Part shown: positions 46,021 to 53,737 of the stretch, piece after piece
Numbering within the stretch: the first letter of the stretch is position 1
How the letters are laid out: the number at the start of each line of letters is the position of its first letter
From: Woeseiaceae bacterium
GTDB lineage: Bacteria; Pseudomonadota; Gammaproteobacteria; Steroidobacterales; Woeseiaceae
Assembly: GCA_021773075.1 (NCBI GenBank)
Contig: JAJFKT010000014.1
Coordinates: forward strand, 111,836-175,835
Reading direction: 5' to 3'
DNA length: 64,000 nucleotides
Made by a program: the position numbers and the translations under genes
The notes under the pieces: generated by a model
What the model was told of the DNA's origin: nothing
Seen by the model: only the letters and a program-made list of their open reading frames with translations
Databases searched by the model: none

Positions 46021-47319
46021 ATGTCAAACCCCAGAGAGCCGATTGGCATCACTGCCGCAGACCTTGATCCACGCTGGAACTGGGAGCGACCCATCGCTGC
46101 ACCCGGTCGTGCCAACGTCGACTTTGAAGAGCGAGTGGATTTTCGGCGCCTGCACCGCTACCGCGTTGCCCGTGCGCAGCAGGCGTTGGCGAACTCCAAT
46201 CTCGGTGCTGTTTTGTGCTTCGACAATAACAATATTCGCTATCTGACCAGTAGCGTTATCGGCGAATGGAGCCGAGACAAGGTTTGCCGATACGCCTTAT
46301 TTACCGGTAGTGCGGACCCTTACCTGTGGGATTTCGGATCCGCGGCTGCGCACCATCGTCTTTATGCACCTTGGCTCAAGGCAGATCGGTGCCGAGCAGG
46401 AATGCTTGGCCTACGAGGTTCCGTGTCGGAAGAAGCAAACCTTTTCAAGAATGCTGCGAAAGAGATTGCCGATCTACTGCGTTTTGAAGGCGTCGCCGAG
46501 ATGCCTCTCGGCGTCGATATAGTCGAGCCACCGATGCTGTTTGCGCTACAGCAGGAAGGGCTCGACGTCAGGGATGCACAACAGGTTTTTCTCGACGCTC
46601 GCCAGATCAAGAGCATGGATGAAATTGTGCTATTGAACCAGTCGGCTGCGATGGTAGACGGCGCATACCAGCTCATAGCCGATAAGCTCAAACCCGGTAT
46701 GCGTGAAAACGAAATGGTCGGCCTGGTTAACAAGTACTTATACGACAATGGTTCCGATGACGTCGAGGCGATCAATGCCGTTTCAGGCGAACGCTGCACA
46801 CCACACCCACATAATTTTACAGATCGAATGTATCGGCCCGGCGACCAGGCTTTTTTCGACATCATCCAGTCTTATATGGGCTACCGCACCTGCTATTACC
46901 GCACGCTAAACGTCGGTCTCGCGACGCAGGGTCAGATTGATGCCTACAAGCAGGCCAGAGAATGGATCGACGTTGCCATCAACGCAGTCAAACCGGGCGT
47001 GACGACAGATACGATCGCTGCGATGTGGCCAGCAGCCACCGAATTTGGTTTCGACAACGAAATGGAAGCATTTGGCCTGCAATTCGGGCATGGACTCGGA
47101 CTTGCGCTTCACGAACGGCCAATCATCAGTCGCCTGGTTTCATTCGACCAACCTTTCGAACTGGAAGAAGGCATGGTCTTTGCGTTGGAAACCTACTGCC
47201 CCGCGGCAGATGGCAGTGGTGCTGCGCGCATCGAAGAAGAAGTCGTCGTCACCAGTGACGGCTGCCGGATAATTACGCTATTCCCGGCGCAAGATCTATT
47301 CGTTGCAAATGCTTATTGA
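46021..47319 (+). CDS. M24-fold (creatinase/aminopeptidase P superfamily) protein with an altered metal site
   Basis: 432-residue pita-bread-fold protein. An N-terminal creatinase-like domain with LCFDNNNIRYLTSS is followed by the catalytic fold. Expected metal ligands are Asp280 (AFFDIIQ), His357 (QFGHGLGLALHE), Glu390 (ALETYCP) and Glu406 (ARIEEEVVV). The second Asp of the family D-x10-D is Cys291 (GYRTCYYRT), so the dinuclear site is incomplete. Non-peptidase relatives include creatinase and the DMSP lyase DddP. The gene leads a transporter operon and is probably controlled by the operators at 45.8-45.9 kb. Activity on a small imported carboxylate or amide is inferred; peptidase action is unlikely. 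Confidence 0.85.
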   Translation: MSNPREPIGITAADLDPRWNWERPIAAPGRANVDFEERVDFRRLHRYRVARAQQALANSNLGAVLCFDNNNIRYLTSSVIGEWSRDKVCRYALFTGSADPYLWDFGSAAAHHRLYAPWLKADRCRAGMLGLRGSVSEEANLFKNAAKEIADLLRFEGVAEMPLGVDIVEPPMLFALQQEGLDVRDAQQVFLDARQIKSMDEIVLLNQSAAMVDGAYQLIADKLKPGMRENEMVGLVNKYLYDNGSDDVEAINAVSGERCTPHPHNFTDRMYRPGDQAFFDIIQSYMGYRTCYYRTLNVGLATQGQIDAYKQAREWIDVAINAVKPGVTTDTIAAMWPAATEFGFDNEMEAFGLQFGHGLGLALHERPIISRLVSFDQPFELEEGMVFALETYCPAADGSGAARIEEEVVVTSDGCRIITLFPAQDLFVANAY

Positions 47320-47353
47320 TCGAGTGCGATTCACTCTTAAGGAGAAAAACTAC

Positions 47354-48385
47354 ATGAGCAACATTTCCCTACGAAGAATCCGCCGTACGTCAGTCGGCAT
47401 GCTTTGCTATAGCGCACTGCTGATCTGTACGCTTGCGGCTTGTGGCGACGCTGGCAACAAAGAGGGAGCTAAGGTACTGATAAAGTTCCCCCACGTCACC
47501 GCACCCGGTACGCCGAAAGGACGCGCAGCCGACCGATTCCGCGACCTGGTACACGAACGACTTGGCGACCGGGTCACGGTCGAGGTGTATCCGTCCGGTC
47601 AGCTCATGAACGACGATGACTCGATTGACGCGCTGGCGTTTGGTGAGGTGCAAATGATCGCGGTTTCCTTGTCGAAGTTCGATCGGCTCACCAAGAAATT
47701 TCAGATCTTTGACCTGCCGTTCATGTTCCAGGACCTTTCTGCTGTCGAACGATTCCAAGAAAGCCCATCGGGCGACGCATTACTTAGCGCAATGACCGAA
47801 AGTGGCCTAACGGGCGTCGCATTCTGGCACAACGGCATGAAACAATTCAGCGGACCTGAACCAATGACAACACCGGACGCGGCCGACGGATTGAAGTTTA
47901 GAATCATGGAGTCCGATGTTTTACAGGCGCAGATTCTACAGGTCGGTGGTAATCCACAGAAGATGGCATACGGTGAGGTGTATCAAGCGCTACAAACGGG
48001 TGCCGTTGATGCTCAGGAAAATACCTGGTCAAACATCTACTCGTCAAAATTCTATGAGGTGCAAGACTACATTACCCAGTCCAACCACGGCTATCTCGGC
48101 TACCTCGTGCTCGTTAATACGAAGTTCTGGTCCTCAATTCCTGATGACGTGCGAGCTGAGCTGCGATCAATACTTGTTGAGACATCCGATTGGGCAAATG
48201 CGCAGGCAGCCGAAATCAATCAGGATGCTTTGGAAAAAATCAAAGCGTCGGGCAGAACGGAAGTCGTTGCGTTGACGCCGGAACAGATCAAACAATGGCA
48301 GGACATTATGCGGCCAGTATGGGATCAGTTCGAGGACTCGATTGGTTCCGACGTTATCGCCGCAGCACAACAAGTTCCCAGGTAA
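47354..48385 (+). CDS. dctP: TRAP transporter substrate-binding lipoprotein (DctP family)
   Basis: 343-residue periplasmic binding protein. AAGGAGA lies 8 bases before the ATG, ruling out the upstream in-frame codon within the M24 gene. The leader ends in CTLAACGDAG, a lipobox, so it is membrane-tethered rather than free. Family blocks are HVTAPGTPKGRAADRFRDLV, YPSGQLMNDDDSIDAL, FDLPFMFQD and GLKFRIMESDVLQAQILQ; the Arg in KFRIM is the usual carboxylate ligand. It is followed by DctQ and DctM with 1- and 4-base overlaps. The substrate is probably an organic acid. Confidence 0.93.
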   Translation: MSNISLRRIRRTSVGMLCYSALLICTLAACGDAGNKEGAKVLIKFPHVTAPGTPKGRAADRFRDLVHERLGDRVTVEVYPSGQLMNDDDSIDALAFGEVQMIAVSLSKFDRLTKKFQIFDLPFMFQDLSAVERFQESPSGDALLSAMTESGLTGVAFWHNGMKQFSGPEPMTTPDAADGLKFRIMESDVLQAQILQVGGNPQKMAYGEVYQALQTGAVDAQENTWSNIYSSKFYEVQDYITQSNHGYLGYLVLVNTKFWSSIPDDVRAELRSILVETSDWANAQAAEINQDALEKIKASGRTEVVALTPEQIKQWQDIMRPVWDQFEDSIGSDVIAAAQQVPR

Positions 48386-48951
48386 TGCGGGGTTTCAGTG
48401 TCAAGAAGGCGATTGAAAACGCTGAAGAATTCGCGATGGCGTTTCTTCTTGCGTTCATGACCTTATTGACATTCGTTCAGGTGCTGTTGCGCTATGTATT
48501 CAACAGCGGCTGGGTATGGTCGCTTGAAGCGACTACCTATTCTTTCGCAGCACTGGTACTTGTCGGCATGTCTTACGGCGTCCGAACCCAGAGTCATATC
48601 GCTGTCGATCTCGTAACCCGGCGACTACCACCCAAGTTACGACATGTTGCCGCCATCGCAGCTGTCGCGTTTTGTTTGTTGTATTGCGCAATGATGTTCT
48701 ACGGCTCCGCCCTCTTCGTCGATCGACTGGCGGCACTTGGCAATGATGCCCGGGACATTCCGGTTGCCAAGTGGATTCTGACACTGGTCATGCCGCTCGG
48801 CTTCGCTTTACTCAGTTACCGCTTCCTCGTGGCCGGCTGGCATGTTCTCAAGGGCACTGACGATGACATGGAATATCACGAGCATGGCGAACACGACATC
48901 GCAGAATCCGACTTGAGGCGCCTCGCCGACTCAGAAGATGAACAATCATGA
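48385..48951 (+). CDS. dctQ: TRAP transporter small permease (DctQ family)
   Basis: 188-residue integral membrane protein with four predicted helices: AMAFLLAFMTLLTFVQVLLRY, YSFAALVLVGMSYGV, VAAIAAVAFCLLYCAMMFYG and ILTLVMPLGFALLSYRFL. The block RTQSHIAVDLV is typical of the family. The ATG overlaps the DctP stop (TAATG). The C-terminal tail is acidic and His-containing (HEHGEHDIAESD). It pairs with DctM to form the membrane part. Confidence 0.92.
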   Translation: MRGFSVKKAIENAEEFAMAFLLAFMTLLTFVQVLLRYVFNSGWVWSLEATTYSFAALVLVGMSYGVRTQSHIAVDLVTRRLPPKLRHVAAIAAVAFCLLYCAMMFYGSALFVDRLAALGNDARDIPVAKWILTLVMPLGFALLSYRFLVAGWHVLKGTDDDMEYHEHGEHDIAESDLRRLADSEDEQS

Positions 48952-50228
48952 TTGCCGTCGGGCTTCTTCTGGCCCTGTTCGTATTCCTGTTGCTGGGAAT
49001 TCCGGTTGCAATTTCACTGGGCCTCGCCAGCACACTCACGATGTTGGTATTCGGCAATCAAAGTCTGCTGTCAATGGCGCAGAAGTTTTTCCACACAATG
49101 CAAGTCTATCCACTGCTGGCTGTTCCATTCTTCATACTCGCTGGCACGTTTCTGACAACCGGTGGCGTTGCACGCCGAATGATCAATTTCGCCAATGCTC
49201 TCGTCGGTCATTATCGTGGCGGGTTGGCGATGGCAGCGCTTCTTGCCAGCGCGTTTTTTGCGGCCGTGTCGGGTTCAGCTCCAGCAACCGTTGTCGCTGT
49301 TGGCAGCGTGATGATTGTCGGCATGGTGGCCTCCGGTTATACGAAGCCGTTTGCCGCCGGCGTTATTTGCAACGCGGGGACACTGGGTATCCTGATACCA
49401 CCCTCCCTGGTTATGGTCGTTTACGGCGCGATCACGGAATCATCAATCGGGCGCCTGTTTATCGCGGGCATACTACCCGGCATCGTTCTCACGATTGCCA
49501 TGATGGCAACCATCTCCTTCATCGCGAGAAAACAGGACTTGCCGCGCCAGGAACGCGCCGACTTCAAGACTGTCGTCAAAACATTTCGCGAAGCTGTGTG
49601 GGGTCTGATGCTTATCGTAATAATACTCGGCGGCATTTATGCCGGAGTATTTACACCGACTGAAGCCGCCGCCGTGTCGGCTGTATACGCATTCTTTATC
49701 GCCGTTTTCATTTATGGCGACATTACTCTGAAGGACGTCCCGAACGTGCTGGTCGAGTCCAGCAAAATCACCGTGATGCTGATGTTCATCATCGCGAATG
49801 CGTTCATGTTCGCCTACTTATTGACGACCATGCAGATCCCACAAGCAGCGTCCGACTTTATTGGTGGCATGGGCTTGCCAGTATGGGGCTTTTTGTTGGT
49901 TCTAAATCTGCTGTTACTGGCAGCAGGAAATTTCATGGAGCCGACCTCGGTCGTACTTATTCTGACACCCATCGTTTTCCCGATCGCAATGAAAATGGGA
50001 ATCGACCCCATTCACTTGGGCGTAGTAATGGTGGTTAATATGCAGATCGGCCTAGTGACACCGCCCGTGGGACTGAATCTCTTTGTCACCGCTGGTGTTG
50101 CAAATATGTCTCTCGAGGATACGATCAAAGCGTCAGCGCCGTGGCTCGCCGTGCTGTTAGCTGTGCTGCTACTGATCACTTTCGTACCCTGGATATCACT
50201 CGTGATACCGAATTTAGTCGGTGCGTGA
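48948..50228 (+). CDS. dctM: TRAP transporter large permease (DctM family)
   Basis: 426-residue protein with about 12-13 hydrophobic segments. It opens with IAVGLLLALFVFLLLGIPVAISLG, has FFAAVSGSAPATVVAVGSVM and GTLGILIPPSLVMVVYGA, and ends with MQIGLVTPPVGLNLFV, all diagnostic of DctM. The start overlaps dctQ by 4 bases. As the ion-coupled channel subunit it moves the substrate delivered by DctP, driven by a sodium or proton gradient. Together the three genes form a complete transporter. Confidence 0.95.
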   Translation: MIAVGLLLALFVFLLLGIPVAISLGLASTLTMLVFGNQSLLSMAQKFFHTMQVYPLLAVPFFILAGTFLTTGGVARRMINFANALVGHYRGGLAMAALLASAFFAAVSGSAPATVVAVGSVMIVGMVASGYTKPFAAGVICNAGTLGILIPPSLVMVVYGAITESSIGRLFIAGILPGIVLTIAMMATISFIARKQDLPRQERADFKTVVKTFREAVWGLMLIVIILGGIYAGVFTPTEAAAVSAVYAFFIAVFIYGDITLKDVPNVLVESSKITVMLMFIIANAFMFAYLLTTMQIPQAASDFIGGMGLPVWGFLLVLNLLLLAAGNFMEPTSVVLILTPIVFPIAMKMGIDPIHLGVVMVVNMQIGLVTPPVGLNLFVTAGVANMSLEDTIKASAPWLAVLLAVLLLITFVPWISLVIPNLVGA

Positions 50229-50243
50229 GCAAAGACAATACAA

Positions 50244-51200
50244 CTAGTCGTGAGTTTTCAATGCTCGCTGGGGCAATACGGTGTGAACCTTTTCGCCTGA
50301 CGCAACGGTAATTTGCAGAGGCACCTCAGCACCAGCGCGAATTGATTCATCGATACCGATCATCATGAAGTGCAGCTTTTCCGGTTCCAGGCAAACAGTC
50401 CCGTTTGGTGGCAAATCCAGACCGTCGACATGCTTCATACGAACGATCCCGTTTTCATGAGTGATCTCATGGATCGCCACGCGTTTTACTAACTCACTGG
50501 ATGCACCGACTATGCGAACAGGTAGCGTGCCGTCGTTTTCAATACACATGAATCCGGCAATTACATCAGCATTGTCCCCCGCCGGCGTACTCGCCCATGG
50601 TTCAATGATTCGAACCTGGGATTCCGGCGCTGACAAATAATTGTCGAGTGTTTCTATGATCGTCTCGGCCTTGGCACCATATCCGAAGACATCAAGAAAG
50701 CTACCGTCCTCGTTCATCAGGTAGAGATACGACGAATGATAAATTTCAGAGCTGTCGTCGCCGCTCCCGTCTGTTCCACCGAACGTGACGTTAAATGACT
50801 TTGCCGCGTCGGCTATTTGCTGATTATCGCCGGTTAGTCCAACAACAGACGGATGGAAATGTCGAACGTAGCTTGCAAGCGCGTCCACGGTGTCATTTTC
50901 GGGATCGATTGTAATGAATATCGGTTGCACGCGTTTGGCGCGTTCGCCGAGTTCGTTCATGACGCGAGTGACTTCGATCATGGTGGTTGGACAAACAACC
51001 GGGCAGCGAGTAAAGCCGAAGAACACGAGCCGATACTTGCCGTTGTAACTCGCTTCCGTCACTGTGGCATTGTGATGATTTGTCAGCTCAAAGCGGCCCG
51101 ATACGGTCTCAGAAGCGTGTGCATTTGTCAGGCTCATCACAAGCAGAATCGCGGCCGCATGGCGGAACAATCTACATACTTGAAAACTCAGTAAGTACAT
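50244..51200 (-). CDS. SCO1/SenC-PCu(A)C copper chaperone fusion
   Basis: 318-residue periplasmic protein with a signal peptide ending in NAHAS. Residues 30-190 form a SCO domain with copper ligands Cys66 and Cys70 (CPVVC) and His155 (IYHSSY). Residues 195-315 form a PCu(A)C domain with the exact H-x10-M-x21-H-x-M pattern: His244, Met255, His277, Met279. The two chaperones normally work as separate proteins to load copper into cytochrome oxidase. The start is 1 base after the stop of the beta-propeller gene, so it is the last gene of a four-gene operon headed by the cytochrome c-cupredoxin fusion. It probably delivers copper to that operon's product, or to an oxidase elsewhere. Confidence 0.93.
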   Translation of the reverse strand: MYLLSFQVCRLFRHAAAILLVMSLTNAHASETVSGRFELTNHHNATVTEASYNGKYRLVFFGFTRCPVVCPTTMIEVTRVMNELGERAKRVQPIFITIDPENDTVDALASYVRHFHPSVVGLTGDNQQIADAAKSFNVTFGGTDGSGDDSSEIYHSSYLYLMNEDGSFLDVFGYGAKAETIIETLDNYLSAPESQVRIIEPWASTPAGDNADVIAGFMCIENDGTLPVRIVGASSELVKRVAIHEITHENGIVRMKHVDGLDLPPNGTVCLEPEKLHFMMIGIDESIRAGAEVPLQITVASGEKVHTVLPQRALKTHD

Positions 51201-51201
51201 T

Positions 51202-52317
51202 TCAATGGCACAAATTATTCGAAACGGCGATTGAAGCTTCGCCGATATCTAATGGCAACCCGCTTAGTGTTTTTTCGATCGTCTGATCACGCATATTGAA
51301 AAAGGCAAACTCACCGTTGCCCGATAGCGGCATCGCCATCGTCTTGGAGTCTGATGTCACGATGGCTCCCAATGGTCGCTGTCCGACTGTGTGTTGTTCC
51401 AGTATCTCGCCGCTTTCGACATCGATAAATACCACACTGCCCGTCTCGCCCGTAATCGCCGCTACCGTATCCAGCCAACCGGAATGTATGGACAAAGGTG
51501 TGTCGTCGAGCCGAAGCGAATATTTGAGGCGCAAACTGTCCGTCGCGATTGCCGAAACCGTATTGCTTGATCGGCCGGCAACAAACATATATCGGCCATC
51601 AGCCGTGCCCCACGGACGACCCGGGTTCGGCGGTACCCTGACTGTCGCTAACAGCGAGAAATCACGCAGATTGATGACAAAGACCTCATCCGTGCTCGCG
51701 CCACTGACAAACCCCAAAAGACCGTCGGCGCTTCTGGAAAGTGAGGAAAGCTCCTGCCCCGGATCGGCAAGCCGCAGCTCTTTCCGGTTCGACCATAGAT
51801 CGATCGAATGCAATGTACCGGTTGAACTATCCAGCCAATAGAGCGCTGCCCCATCGGGGCTAAACGTGAATTCACCGTTCGTATTGACATCATCCGCAGC
51901 TAACAACACGGCGTGCCGCTTGACGGCGTGAACTTCCAGGTGACTTTTGACTTCGTCGTAGATAGCGACGGTGTCACCTAGCGGGCTAACATTAATATAA
52001 TCCGGGGACATTTCGAGGGCATAGTCAATTTGCCTGAAGTCTTCGTCCGCAAGGTCAATTAGTGTCAATTTTCGTGCGATACGATGAGACACGATAAGTG
52101 CTTCGAGCCCATCCGACGCCAACACCTGATCTGGGTACTCACCAAGATCAATTCGACCGGCGACTTCCTGATTCTTCAGATCAATTGCATACACACGCTT
52201 CTCCGCGCCACTCGCCGAGAACGCGTAGCGAGATCCATCTTCAAACGTATCGGCCAATGTTGCCGTCGTCAGTAAACTCGTCGCTACGAGTAGCGCGTAT
52301 CGACCAACACCCGTCAT
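51202..52317 (-). CDS. Secreted YVTN-type beta-propeller protein
   Basis: 371-residue protein with a signal peptide ending in ATLAD. The rest is a run of propeller-like repeats with DG and VFVINLRDFSLLATVRVPPNPGRPWGTADGRYMFV as a representative unit; TVSAIATDSLRLKY and SVVFIDVESGEILEQHTVGQRPLGAIV continue it. No haem motif and no clear metal ligands are seen. It starts 3 bases after the CcdA-like gene and ends 1 base before the SCO fusion, so it belongs to the same operon. It may act as a scaffold or as an assembly factor for the redox protein. Function unknown. Confidence 0.82.
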   Translation of the reverse strand: MTGVGRYALLVATSLLTTATLADTFEDGSRYAFSASGAEKRVYAIDLKNQEVAGRIDLGEYPDQVLASDGLEALIVSHRIARKLTLIDLADEDFRQIDYALEMSPDYINVSPLGDTVAIYDEVKSHLEVHAVKRHAVLLAADDVNTNGEFTFSPDGAALYWLDSSTGTLHSIDLWSNRKELRLADPGQELSSLSRSADGLLGFVSGASTDEVFVINLRDFSLLATVRVPPNPGRPWGTADGRYMFVAGRSSNTVSAIATDSLRLKYSLRLDDTPLSIHSGWLDTVAAITGETGSVVFIDVESGEILEQHTVGQRPLGAIVTSDSKTMAMPLSGNGEFAFFNMRDQTIEKTLSGLPLDIGEASIAVSNNLCH

Positions 52318-52320
52318 GTG

Positions 52321-53715
52321 CTACGCCAGACCCAGGTAGGGATAAATGAAATCGCTAACCGTGTGAAAATTATCAGTCAGTAGAACAATGCCAAAAGCGA
52401 CCATGATCACCATACTGACAAGTCCGATTTGTGGAGCGGATTTCTGAATTCGAGCGAGTAACGGCATGGCTCTCGATAGAAACAATGCGGCCAACATGAA
52501 CGGGATAACTACTCCGAGTGAGAAAGCAAACATCATCGCCGCACCGACAAATGCGCTGCCAATCGCACCCACATAAACCAATAGCGTCGCGATAATTGCG
52601 CCACCGAAACAAGTGAGGCATCCCAACGAGAAACCAGCAGCAGTTAATGCCGCACCATAAATCGATTTTGACTTGCCTACGCGAGTTTGTAGCGCGCTCG
52701 GAACAATTCTGCAGATGATAGGTGCTTTCGATCGGATTCCGACCCAGAGCCCCATCGTTATCACGACAATACCGGCGATGACCGTCAATGTCGGACTCCA
52801 GATGGAGAAAAACATCTGCGCCTCCTTGCCCGCTCGACCGATTACAGCGCCAGTAACGGTGAACAGGGTTGAAAATCCAACCACAAAAGCAAATGCAGTC
52901 GTGATCACAATTCGCCGGGACTTCGCGGCCAGGTTGGGATCTCTACTTGAGGATTGGTCTGCGGTAAATCCGGTCACGGACGCTACGAACATAACGATCA
53001 ATTGCAGTAGGCACGGTGTGAGTACAAACGATAAGAGACCCGCCGAAATACCGAGCACCATAAGTGGTGTCCAGACGGTTGCCTTCTCAAGGTGCTCGGG
53101 ATATTGAATGGGAAGTTGCCAGTTTGCAGTCCGCGTGCCGCCACCCGGGTCCCAGGTATTGTCGAGTTCCAGGCGCAGCTCACGCGTATTGTCGTTAACG
53201 ATTGCTTGACCGTCTCCGTCGAAACGAGGGAACCGAACCGTAAGGACACGATGGTGATAAACGATCAGAGGTCCGTCAACATCGTATGAATCAATTTCAC
53301 GATCGTCAACGAAAAGACGTGCATTCGGTAAGACTTCCGGCAGATCTTCGATGTGAGTCGTTTCTGTTACGAGAAAGACGTGATAAAGATCCGGGCGATA
53401 GTCCCGCACGGCGCTGGACATATCCGTCACTTCGAAGAAGCGCGGCGGCGCGTACAACATATCGACTTGTGCCTCGCCAACCCCGAATGTGGTTCGCGTT
53501 AGCAGTTGACCGACCGTTATTGAGTTTCTGAGCCGCTCTTGTTTGACATCGCCACCGACCGTTTGCAGCAGATTCTGATCTTTCACGAAGTACGGAAAGA
53601 TCAGCCAACTTCCGGCGATGGCCGTCATGACCACAAACAGTGCAACAACAGCTCCCGTTCGAACAAAGCGGGCCCAGAACGAGGCCGGCGTCAGGCTGTG
53701 TTGTACGGTATCCAT
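52321..53715 (-). CDS. CcdA/DsbD-like membrane protein with large periplasmic N-terminal domain
   Basis: 464 residues. After a first membrane segment (about 22-42) comes a soluble region of roughly 170 residues, then a bundle of about six helices from residue 214. The bundle has TPC (Cys235 in VLTPCLLQL) and CLTC (Cys366 and Cys369), the Cys pattern of CcdA/DsbD transmembrane domains that pass reducing power across the membrane. The N-terminal domain resembles no family I recognise. Its place between a haem-copper protein and chaperones suggests a role in keeping the haem-binding or copper-binding cysteines reduced. Start ATG lies 22 bases after the fusion gene. Confidence 0.82.
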   Translation of the reverse strand: MDTVQHSLTPASFWARFVRTGAVVALFVVMTAIAGSWLIFPYFVKDQNLLQTVGGDVKQERLRNSITVGQLLTRTTFGVGEAQVDMLYAPPRFFEVTDMSSAVRDYRPDLYHVFLVTETTHIEDLPEVLPNARLFVDDREIDSYDVDGPLIVYHHRVLTVRFPRFDGDGQAIVNDNTRELRLELDNTWDPGGGTRTANWQLPIQYPEHLEKATVWTPLMVLGISAGLLSFVLTPCLLQLIVMFVASVTGFTADQSSSRDPNLAAKSRRIVITTAFAFVVGFSTLFTVTGAVIGRAGKEAQMFFSIWSPTLTVIAGIVVITMGLWVGIRSKAPIICRIVPSALQTRVGKSKSIYGAALTAAGFSLGCLTCFGGAIIATLLVYVGAIGSAFVGAAMMFAFSLGVVIPFMLAALFLSRAMPLLARIQKSAPQIGLVSMVIMVAFGIVLLTDNFHTVSDFIYPYLGLA

Positions 53716-53737
53716 ATTGATTGGATCAAAGTTCGTC

